In this document: piece after piece, positions 1-5,147 of the stretch | Position numbering within the stretch: position 1 is the first letter of the stretch | Layout of the letters: each line of letters opens with the position of its first letter | Origin: Christensenella sp. UBA2853 | GTDB taxonomy: Bacteria > Bacillota > Clostridia > Christensenellales > Aristaeellaceae | DNA length: 5,147 nucleotides | NCBI GenBank assembly: GCA_002350845.1 | Contig: DEFL01000079.1 | Span: 17,611 to 22,757, forward strand | Direction: 5' to 3' | Program-made: the position numbers and the translations under genes | Notes under the pieces: model-generated | What the model was told of the DNA's origin: nothing | Databases searched by the model: none | The model's input: only the letters and a program-made list of their open reading frames with translations

Positions 1-84
1 GAACACCATCATCACCATGACCATGATGAGGATCACGAGCACCATCATCACCACGACCATGATCATCATGGGCACCATCATCAC
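1..84 (+). repeat. 36-bp imperfect tandem repeat encoding the His-rich tract of LarC
   Basis: Bases 1-36 and 37-72 are two copies of a 12-codon unit. The first 27 bases match at 25 positions and the whole unit at 28 of 36. Bases 73-84 repeat positions 4-15 of the unit exactly. The encoded copies both begin EHHHHHDHD and then diverge. More copies may lie upstream of the window. Function inferred: nickel binding or storage, as commonly proposed for His-rich loops of nickel-handling proteins. Such repeats can change copy number by replication slippage. Confidence 0.85.
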
Positions 85-1014
85 ACGAGCATGGCCGATA
101 TTATCTTCCTCCTCGAGAAAATGGATGTATCCGAGGCTGTGCGTGAGCACGCCAATGCGGTCTATCTGCAGATTGCCAGGGCGGAGAGCGAAGTCCATGG
201 AACGGCGATTGAATCGATCCATTTCCATGAAGTGGGCAGCATGGACGCCGTGGCTGACGTTGTGGGCGTCTGTCTGCTCATGGAGATGGTTGGTGCGCAG
301 AAGATTGTCTGTTCGCCTGTGCATGTGGGCAGCGGGTATGTCCGCTGTGCTCACGGTGTGCTCCCGGTTCCTGCGCCGGCAACGGCAAAGATTCTGACGG
401 GCATTCCGACCTACGGCGGGAAAATCGAGGGTGAACTCTGCACGCCGACAGGGGCCGCGCTTCTGAAGCATTTTGCTCAGGCATTTGGCGACCGCCCGCT
501 CATGGCCGTGGAGAAAATCGGCTACGGCATGGGCAAAAAGGATTTCCCGAGAGCAAACTGCGTCCGGGTATTCCTGGGCGATATGGAAGAAAGCCAGGAG
601 GAGATTGTCCGCCTCGAGTGCAATCTGGACGACATGACCGGGGAAGAGATTGGCTTTGCCATGGAACAGCTGTTCCAGGAAGGCGCGAGAGACGTTTTCA
701 CTCAGCCGATCGGAATGAAAAAATCACGCCCGGGCATCATGCTGACCGTGATCTGCATGCCGGAGGATGCAGACCGTCTGGCACGCTGCATGCTTCTGCA
801 TACGACCACCCTGGGCGTCCGCAGGTCTTCCTGTGAACGGTATGTCATGGACCGGTCGTTTGAAAAGCGGGATACCGTATTCGGACCGGTTCAGGTCAAG
901 CATGCATCGGGCATGGGTGTGGAGAAAGAGAAAATCGAGTATGAAGACCTTGCAAGGATTGCAAGGGAGCAGGGCATGGATCTGACAACTCTGAGAAAAA
1001 AACTGATGCAGTAA
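1..1014 (+). CDS. larC: LarC, nickel-pincer cofactor nickel insertase, 5'-truncated by window edge
   Basis: LarC is the CTP-dependent cyclometallase that inserts nickel into the pyridinium dithiocarboxylate mononucleotide made by LarB and LarE. The product is the nickel-pincer nucleotide used by lactate racemase LarA and relatives, and the enzyme is cytosolic. The frame is open from base 1, so the start lies upstream; 337 codons plus TAA are visible, and about 70-90 N-terminal residues are probably missing given the usual length near 400. Visible codons 1-28 are a His/Asp/Glu tract (19 His). The LarC1 half follows, with HFHEVGSMDAVADVVG at about 74-89 and ELCTPTGAALL at about 145-155. The LarC2 half begins near codon 200, with LECNLDDMTGEEIG at about 205-218, GMKKSRPG at 238-245 and TTTLGVRR at 268-275. 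LarC2 is the CTP-binding, oligomerising half in studied homologues. In Lactiplantibacillus plantarum the two halves are joined by programmed frameshifting; here they are one continuous frame. The ATG at 91-93 is internal. Family assignment is confident. Confidence 0.95.
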   Translation, partial: EHHHHHDHDEDHEHHHHHDHDHHGHHHHTSMADIIFLLEKMDVSEAVREHANAVYLQIARAESEVHGTAIESIHFHEVGSMDAVADVVGVCLLMEMVGAQKIVCSPVHVGSGYVRCAHGVLPVPAPATAKILTGIPTYGGKIEGELCTPTGAALLKHFAQAFGDRPLMAVEKIGYGMGKKDFPRANCVRVFLGDMEESQEEIVRLECNLDDMTGEEIGFAMEQLFQEGARDVFTQPIGMKKSRPGIMLTVICMPEDADRLARCMLLHTTTLGVRRSSCERYVMDRSFEKRDTVFGPVQVKHASGMGVEKEKIEYEDLARIAREQGMDLTTLRKKLMQ

Positions 1015-1023
1015 CTGCATTTG

Positions 1024-1053
1024 AAAAAGCCGCGCGGAGATGCGCGGCCTTTT
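1024..1053. terminator. Bidirectional intrinsic terminator between larC and the deacetylase gene
   Basis: A perfect 7-bp GC stem, GCCGCGC (1029-1035) with GCGCGGC (1042-1048), closes a 6-nt loop. It is preceded by AAAAA (1024-1028) and followed by C then TTTT (1050-1053). Read on the plus strand it ends larC 10 nt after its TAA. Read on the minus strand the same hairpin is followed by five T and ends the deacetylase transcript. Convergent genes sharing one hairpin fit this geometry. Confidence 0.9.
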
Positions 1054-1070
1054 CATATGGATGCACTGTG

Positions 1071-1892
1071 TTATTCGAAGACAAGGCTCTCCCCTGGATG
1101 CAGACAGAAATTCTGCTTGTTTTCCTCGATCCAGAGTGTGAGACTGCTGGGATTGAAGACCCGTTTCCCATCGGCGGAAAGAACCAGGTGACGATAGGCT
1201 TCGATATAGTCATGCGCCTCAAGATTGGTGCAGTACCAGATCTCATCCCGCCCGCCCATGCGGCTGCAGAACTGCTCGATCCGGTCCCAGTTGTCATGAG
1301 CCTCGAACTCGTAGGCATGTCCCCAGAGATAGAACAGAGAAGGACGGCTGGAGGCGAGAAAGCGCTCACAGAGTTCGTCAAGCAGCGGGTCGTCATGGTG
1401 GCAGGTCGGCTCGAGGCGAAGCCAGTCGGAGGGCAGACGGAAGTCATGGGAAGAAATCACGGTGCGGCAGTAGGCGATGCCGCAGAGATCCAGGGCTTCA
1501 ACCGCGGTATCGTTGAACGTGCCGAACGGATAGGCACTTCCCCGCACAATGACGCCGAAGAGATCTTCCAGGCGGATGCGGTCCTCCATGATTTCATGGA
1601 TCATTCGGGGAGCCGGAATCTCAGGAAGAGAGCGGTGGGTGAGACAGTGCACAGCCACCTCGTGCACGGATACGTCATACAGGGCCTTCACCTGGGATTC
1701 GGTCAGGCGGCGGTGAATCTGGCCTTTCGGGAAAACGGTTCCTTCAGGCGCGAACAGGCCGGAATTCAGATTAAACGTGGCGCGGATGCCATGCGCATTG
1801 AGAATGGAAATCAGCTTCTCATCCTGCTGGACACCGTCGTCATAACTGAGGGTCAGCGCAAGAAGCCGACCGTTCGGAAAACGAATATCCAT
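1071..1892 (-). CDS. Polysaccharide deacetylase (NodB/CE4-type) family protein, cytosolic
   Basis: This 273-residue protein is a member of the NodB-homology deacetylases, metal-dependent hydrolases that remove N- or O-acetyl groups from carbohydrates. The signature residues are present in order. SYDDG (16-20) holds the catalytic and metal Asp pair D18/D19. HCLTH (82-86) gives the two metal His. R117 with YPFG (121-124) is the third motif. LWGHAYEF (189-196) probably supplies the late His (H192). The metal triad D19-H82-H86 is therefore intact. There is no signal peptide or membrane segment, unlike the secreted peptidoglycan or chitin deacetylases of the family, so an intracellular substrate is likely; which one cannot be told. 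Residues 230-273 form an apparent beta-rich tail. The ATG start has an excellent AAGGAGA (1902-1908) 9 nt upstream. The gene follows the transglutaminase-like gene by 37 nt with no terminator, so the two are probably cotranscribed. The stop is TAA. Confidence 0.88.
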   Translation of the reverse strand: MDIRFPNGRLLALTLSYDDGVQQDEKLISILNAHGIRATFNLNSGLFAPEGTVFPKGQIHRRLTESQVKALYDVSVHEVAVHCLTHRSLPEIPAPRMIHEIMEDRIRLEDLFGVIVRGSAYPFGTFNDTAVEALDLCGIAYCRTVISSHDFRLPSDWLRLEPTCHHDDPLLDELCERFLASSRPSLFYLWGHAYEFEAHDNWDRIEQFCSRMGGRDEIWYCTNLEAHDYIEAYRHLVLSADGKRVFNPSSLTLWIEENKQNFCLHPGESLVFE

Positions 1893-1929
1893 GGTTCGTC
1901 ATCTCCTTAAGATTTTGGATACAGGGGAT

Positions 1930-3327
1930 TCAGGAAAGCACAGTAAACTGCACAATCTCCACATTCCGCTCATAGTCAGACGGCTGAAGCGGACAATCCG
2001 CTCCGAGCCGCTCCATCTCTCCTGTCTGATTGTCACAGGGATCCCGGCGGATCGTCACCATGTTCGGTGTCAATTCGGCCATAAAGAGGCGGTTGGCGGC
2101 CATGCGTGCCGGATCAATATTCCCGAAATAGAACGCGTGGCGAAGTGTGCTGCCTGCGCGGAATGCGCTTCCGCCATAGGAACAGTCCGCAAAGAGCCAA
2201 CCCCAGCCGGGCAGATAGAACTGAGCCCAGTCATGGGAACCAACGGAATCGCCGGAATACTCGAGGCCGCTCTGCCATCTCGCGGGAATGGAACAGATGC
2301 GGCACAGGGTGATGAACAGGATCGCCTGAAGTCCGCAGTCCCCGCGGAGATTCAATGCGCAGTATTCACCGATATCATCGAGCAGCAGATAATCCCGGAC
2401 AAAGGAATAATGAATTCTGGTCGTGATGAACTCATAGATTTTCCATGCCTTCTCGGCATCCGTGACTGCATCCTTTGTAATGTCTTGGGCGAGGGAGCAG
2501 AGATACGGGGTAAACCGGACATGAATATGATCTTCTGCAAGGTCAGCATCACAGACGGGCTTTTCAGAGGGATAGAGCTCGTGCTCCGGGGCCTGCGCAT
2601 GCAGCGGATCGGCATAATGGATGGTGCTGGTATAGCTGTAGGCGACATCAAACCGGGAAGGAGCTTTCAGCTCCTGTTCAAAATAGGCAGTGCACGCAGG
2701 CGCAGAATCGGGAGAAATGGACTGGGGATTTCCGCTCTCAAGGACAATATCCGACTGCTGTGCGCAGGGCACAGGGAATGGAAGCCAGGCGCGGTATGTA
2801 CCCGGAACAAAGGTCTTGGGATTCAGTTCGACACTGCTCTTCATGCCGATGCGCACGGAGAGGGAACCTTTATCCTGCAGTGTCCGGATCATCGGGTCCA
2901 GAAAATCATTGTCTGTTTTAACCGGAAGACCGAACGCTTTGCGGATCAGGCTGTCCTTTTCCATGGTGGCGGCAAAGCGGATATGATAACGCTTGACACC
3001 GTCAATGATCAGGTAGTCGATTTTCCCCTCTTTTTCCAGACGGTCGAAACACGGTTCATCGACCATGGGAAAGGTCTTCTGCAGGCGCTGGAGTGCGGCA
3101 GACCGGTCATAGGGATAATCCAGCGGAAGACGGCGGAGACGCTCCTGTTCCAGGATCAGTCTGCGGCGCAGCATGTCGGGAAGATCCCTCTCAAGCCAGA
3201 TGGAGATCGCTTCACTGGCCTCTGCATACCGTCCGGCATATTTCAGCTTCCGAAACAGGTCCGGGAGCGGCATGGAAAGTGTGGAAACAAGGGACTGTCT
3301 GTTTTCAGGCAAACGGGCGACTGGCAA
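1930..3327 (-). CDS. Transglutaminase-like superfamily protein, cytosolic, TTG start
   Basis: This 465-residue protein carries a C-terminal transglutaminase-like (papain-fold) core. With numbering from the TTG start, the catalytic triad is C331 in RGDCGLQAILF, H365 in GSHDWAQFY, and D381 in FADCSYG, all in canonical context. Residues about 29-68 are Arg/Leu-rich and helical, about 155-238 look like a beta domain, and the core spans about 293-385. Bacterial relatives are mostly proteases or amidases rather than cross-linkers. No signal peptide or membrane helix is visible, so it should act in the cytosol; the substrate is unknown. Start choice: GGAGG at 3337-3341 sits 9 nt before TTG 3325-3327. 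The longer frame from TTG 3391-3393 overlaps the promoter and lacks a binding site. ATG at 3271-3273 also lacks one. The gene is first in a probable operon with the deacetylase and ends in TGA. Confidence 0.85.
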   Translation of the reverse strand: MPVARLPENRQSLVSTLSMPLPDLFRKLKYAGRYAEASEAISIWLERDLPDMLRRRLILEQERLRRLPLDYPYDRSAALQRLQKTFPMVDEPCFDRLEKEGKIDYLIIDGVKRYHIRFAATMEKDSLIRKAFGLPVKTDNDFLDPMIRTLQDKGSLSVRIGMKSSVELNPKTFVPGTYRAWLPFPVPCAQQSDIVLESGNPQSISPDSAPACTAYFEQELKAPSRFDVAYSYTSTIHYADPLHAQAPEHELYPSEKPVCDADLAEDHIHVRFTPYLCSLAQDITKDAVTDAEKAWKIYEFITTRIHYSFVRDYLLLDDIGEYCALNLRGDCGLQAILFITLCRICSIPARWQSGLEYSGDSVGSHDWAQFYLPGWGWLFADCSYGGSAFRAGSTLRHAFYFGNIDPARMAANRLFMAELTPNMVTIRRDPCDNQTGEMERLGADCPLQPSDYERNVEIVQFTVLS

Positions 3328-3336
3328 ACCGATACG

Positions 3337-3341
3337 CCTCC
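3337..3341 (-). promoter_or_regulatory. Ribosome binding site that fixes the TTG start of the transglutaminase-like gene
   Basis: The minus strand reads GGAGG here, then 9 nt, then TTG at 3325-3327. This is the only good Shine-Dalgarno sequence near any possible start of the gene, and it lies downstream of the predicted transcription start near 3358. Confidence 0.75.
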
Positions 3342-3364
3342 GATCTGTTTTTATTTCAGATGCG

Positions 3365-3393
3365 ATTATATGCAAACCGACAGGGAAAGGCAA
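3365..3393 (-). promoter_or_regulatory. Sigma-A-type promoter of the transglutaminase-deacetylase operon
   Basis: On the minus strand, -35 TTGCCT (3388-3393) is followed by exactly 17 nt and a perfect -10 TATAAT (3365-3370). Transcription should start near 3358, giving a leader of about 30 nt before the TTG start. The promoter lies just past the recA terminator, so the pair is expressed independently of recA. Confidence 0.8.
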
Positions 3394-3433
3394 TGTGCGG
3401 CGCAGACAAAGAACAGGGGAAACAAAGACACAG

Positions 3434-3463
3434 AAAAACGGGCTGTGCAGATCGCACAGCCCG
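3434..3463 (-). terminator. Intrinsic terminator of recA
   Basis: A perfect 10-bp stem pairs 3439-3448 with 3454-3463 (core GGGCTGTGC / GCACAGCCC) around a 5-nt loop. On the minus strand the stem is followed at once by TTTTT (3434-3438). It begins 17 nt after the recA stop codon. It is directional: the plus-strand side has no T tract. Confidence 0.93.
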
Positions 3464-3480
3464 CATGGATTGCAGAAAGA

Positions 3481-4647
3481 TCAGGTTTCTTCTTCATCAT
3501 CGATGAGAGAGAGGAGATCGTCCTCGTTCTCTTCCTCTTCATCCTCCAATACCGGCATATCCCCTTCGGGAGCCAGCTTGGAAGCAGCATCTTTTCCTTC
3601 ATCGGAGAAGAGGAATGCACGGACCTTCTGATCGATTTCATCAAAGACATCCGGATGCTCGCGCAGATAGATGCGGCAGTTGTCACGACCCTGAGCAATG
3701 CGCTGGTCGTTGTAGGAGAACCAGGCGCCGCTCTTGTGGATGATATCATGCTCCACAGCGATGTCCAGAAGCGTGCCTTCCTTGGAGATGCCTTCGCCGT
3801 AGATCATGTCAAACTCGGCGACACGGAAAGGCGGGGCAACCTTGTTCTTGACGACCTTGACCTTGGTATGTGCACCGATGACATCGGCGCCGTTCTTCAG
3901 AAGTTCGCCGCGGCGGACATCGAGACGGACAGAGGAGTAGAACTTCAGTGCACGGCCGCCGGTCGTGGTCTCGGGATTGCCGTAGAGAACGCCGACTTTT
4001 TCACGCAGCTGGTTGATGAAGATGGCCACGCAGCCGGTCTTGGAGATGACGCCGGTCAGCTTGCGCAGAGCCTGGGACATGAGTCTTGCCTGAAGACCGA
4101 CGAAGCTGTCGCCCATCAGACCTTCGATTTCCTGCTTCGGAACGAGTGCTGCGACGGAGTCGACCACGACGACATCGATAGCGCCTGAGCGGACGAGGGC
4201 TTCCGTGACTTCCAGAGCCTGCTCACCGGTATCCGGCTGAGAGATATACAGGTCCTGAATATTGACGCCGAGCTTCTCGGCATACACGGGATCCAGAGCG
4301 TGCTCGGCATCGACAAATGCGCAGAAGCCGCCGGCCTTCTGGGCCTGGGCAACGATGTGCAGAGCCACCGTGGTTTTACCGGAAGATTCCGGTCCGAAGA
4401 TTTCAATAATACGTCCGCGGGGAACACCGCCGACGCCAAGCGCGGCGTCCAGGGTGAGCACACCGGTGGGAATCACGGAAACGTTCTTGTTGTAACCGGC
4501 GCCGCCCAGCTTCATGACTGTGCCCGCGCCGAACTGCTTGTCAATCTGAGCAATGGCATGCTCCAGTGCCTTGAGTTTTTCTTCTTTGGCGGAAGACTGA
4601 CTGACCGACGGCTTTTCGGCTTTGTCAGAAGACTTTTTTGTTGCCAT
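3481..4647 (-). CDS. recA: RecA recombinase
   Basis: RecA is an ATP-dependent DNA strand-exchange protein. It forms filaments on single-stranded DNA, drives homologous recombination and, where LexA is present, triggers SOS derepression. The gene is complete at 388 residues. Walker A GPESSGKTT is at 85-93, the catalytic Glu lies in DAEHALD (E115), and Walker B VVVVDS is at 159-164. Loop L1 EIEGLMGDSFVG is at 173-184 and loop L2 from NQLREK to NPETTTGG at about 212-231. The subunit-interface KVKVVKNK is at 262-269 and an acidic tail at about 367-388. Compared with E. coli RecA the N-terminus is about 19 residues longer and Lys/Ser-rich. Residue 182, at the E. coli His163 position, is Phe. The ATG start has AAAGGGG (4657-4663) 9 nt upstream. 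The gene is flanked by its own promoter and terminator, so it is monocistronic or the end of a transcript. The stop is TGA. Confidence 0.99.
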   Translation of the reverse strand: MATKKSSDKAEKPSVSQSSAKEEKLKALEHAIAQIDKQFGAGTVMKLGGAGYNKNVSVIPTGVLTLDAALGVGGVPRGRIIEIFGPESSGKTTVALHIVAQAQKAGGFCAFVDAEHALDPVYAEKLGVNIQDLYISQPDTGEQALEVTEALVRSGAIDVVVVDSVAALVPKQEIEGLMGDSFVGLQARLMSQALRKLTGVISKTGCVAIFINQLREKVGVLYGNPETTTGGRALKFYSSVRLDVRRGELLKNGADVIGAHTKVKVVKNKVAPPFRVAEFDMIYGEGISKEGTLLDIAVEHDIIHKSGAWFSYNDQRIAQGRDNCRIYLREHPDVFDEIDQKVRAFLFSDEGKDAASKLAPEGDMPVLEDEEEENEDDLLSLIDDEEET

Positions 4648-4677
4648 GGATACATTCCCCTTTCGGTTGATGGATGG

Positions 4678-4706
4678 ATTTTAGCACAGCTGACCTGGAA
4701 TTGCAA
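4678..4706 (-). promoter_or_regulatory. recA promoter with extended -10
   Basis: On the minus strand, -35 TTGCAA (4701-4706) is followed by 17 nt and -10 TAAAAT (4678-4683). An extended -10 TG with one intervening base lies at 4684-4686. Transcription should start near 4671, giving a leader of about 24 nt that contains the AAAGGGG binding site. No Gram-positive SOS box (CGAAC-N4-GTTCG type) is visible over or beside it. Confidence 0.75.
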
Positions 4707-4710
4707 TAGT

Positions 4711-4743
4711 ATTTTTCGATTTTTAAAGGTAAAATCGACAAAT
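4711..4743. repeat. 13-bp inverted repeat just upstream of the recA -35 (possible operator)
   Basis: The left arm 4711-4723 and right arm 4731-4743 are complementary at 12 of 13 positions, with one mismatch at 4715/4739. They are separated by 7 nt; the inner 8 bp, TCGATTTT / AAAATCGA, is perfect. The repeat starts 5 nt beyond the -35 box, centred about 56 bp before the predicted recA start, where an activator site or UP-like element would sit. It is not a good terminator in either direction: the stem is AT-rich, and the minus-strand side is followed by A rather than T. Its function is inference. Confidence 0.6.
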
Positions 4744-4785
4744 CAGAGAATACATTCGATGAAATGGATAGAAGAGATCAAACTT

Positions 4786-5112
4786 TTATGTACTAAAAAC
4801 ATGCTCTGATTTCATCTTTGCGACAATGGCCGGTATTGCGCGGACAATATAGACCAGATTGTCCTCCTGATCGTCACTGCGGGAAAGCCGCATCAGCAGA
4901 TGCTCCCACTGCAGCGCCGCATCCTCTTTGCCTTTGGACAGCGGCGCAAAGCGGTTGAGGCTGCACAGCTTCAGGCACAGTTTTTCCATATCCATCAACG
5001 CTTTCCAGCCGGGCAGTCCGTAGGGAAATTCAAAGTTTGATGAGACATAGAGACTGTAGAGCTGCTCGAAGCGGGATGCCAGATACTCCCGCTGATCCTC
5101 GGTGATAATCAT
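4786..5112 (-). CDS. Hypothetical protein, 108 aa, upstream of recA
   Basis: I do not recognise this protein. It is 108 residues, predicted mostly alpha-helical and soluble, with no signal peptide, no membrane segment and no catalytic motif I can name. Features are an aromatic stretch FEFPYGLPGW at 27-36, a Cys pair at C46/C50, and a charged middle SKGKEDAALQWEH at 59-71. The frame has an upstream in-frame TGA at 5140-5142. ATG at 5110-5112 is the first usable start, but only a weak GAG about 10 nt upstream could serve as a binding site. No promoter is visible in the 35 bases before the window edge. It points the same way as recA, with 138 nt between them and no convincing terminator, so readthrough into recA is possible. 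The frame could be real or, less likely, chance; its length and protein-like composition favour a gene. Confidence 0.65.
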   Translation of the reverse strand: MIITEDQREYLASRFEQLYSLYVSSNFEFPYGLPGWKALMDMEKLCLKLCSLNRFAPLSKGKEDAALQWEHLLMRLSRSDDQEDNLVYIVRAIPAIVAKMKSEHVFST

Positions 5113-5147
5113 GTTATTTAGGCTCGGACACCCGTGACTTCAGTCGT

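Noticed and set aside
91..93. ATG taken as the start of larC
   Set aside because: The frame is open to base 1, and the preceding His-rich tract belongs to LarC; starting here would delete the N-terminal part of the LarC1 half.
1068..1910. A 280-codon plus-strand open frame over the deacetylase gene
   Set aside because: It is again codon-aligned antisense to a gene with intact catalytic motifs, strong ribosome binding site and conserved fold; explained by rare TTA/CTA/TCA use in the sense gene.
3439..3463. The recA hairpin as a bidirectional terminator or attenuator for the next operon
   Set aside because: It has a T tract only on the minus strand, and the operon's promoter lies wholly downstream of it, so it is not in that operon's leader.
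1891..4188. A 765-codon open frame on the plus strand, opposite the transglutaminase-like gene and recA
   Set aside because: It is codon-aligned antisense to both genes (same triplet boundaries). It stays open because the sense genes rarely use TTA, CTA or TCA. It crosses the recA terminator and intergenic spacer, has a Cys/His/Arg-rich shadow composition, and the sense strand has unmistakable motifs.
4711..4743. The inverted repeat as an intrinsic terminator for the small gene
   Set aside because: The stem is AT-rich with a mismatch, and the minus-strand hairpin is followed by AAAAAT rather than a T tract.
4748..4759. A LexA/DinR SOS box upstream of recA
   Set aside because: On the minus strand CGAA and TTCT are 4 nt apart, while the Bacillus-type box needs 6 between CGAA and TTCG. 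The site also lies about 45 nt upstream of the -35 box.

Overview
The window looks like an ordinary chromosomal stretch of a Bacillota (Firmicutes) bacterium. The evidence is strong AAGGAG-type ribosome binding sites, a clear -35/-10 promoter grammar, a RecA of Gram-positive type, and an unsplit larC gene. Base composition is mixed: roughly half G+C in genes, AT-rich upstream of recA. The class is uncertain; an Erysipelotrichia- or Clostridia-like gut anaerobe is a guess.

Layout from left to right. (1) Positions 1-1014, plus strand: the 3' part of larC, the nickel insertase that completes the nickel-pincer nucleotide cofactor of lactate racemase LarA-type enzymes. It opens inside a very His-rich segment built from a 12-codon tandem repeat. 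(2) 1024-1053: a GC-rich hairpin with A and T flanks that can terminate both converging transcripts. (3) 1071-3327, minus strand: a probable two-gene operon, a transglutaminase-like protein followed after 37 nt by a NodB-type polysaccharide deacetylase. Neither has a signal peptide. The pair has its own promoter (TTGCCT, 17 nt, TATAAT). That promoter lies inside the longest possible reading frame, which shows that the real start is a downstream TTG at 3325-3327 with a GGAGG. (4) 3434-3463: the recA terminator. (5) 3481-4647, minus strand: recA, complete, with an extended -10 promoter and a long inverted repeat just upstream of it. (6) 4786-5112, minus strand: a 108-residue protein I do not recognise.

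Functional reading: the three parts (nickel cofactor maturation, a cytosolic transglutaminase/deacetylase pair, and recombination/repair) look like independent transcription units. Terminators separate larC from the pair and recA from the pair. I see no mobile element, CRISPR array, tRNA or rRNA. The points most worth follow-up are the cytosolic transglutaminase-deacetylase pair of unknown substrate, the Phe replacing a His in RecA loop L1, the inverted repeat at the recA promoter with no recognisable SOS box, and the unknown gene upstream of recA.
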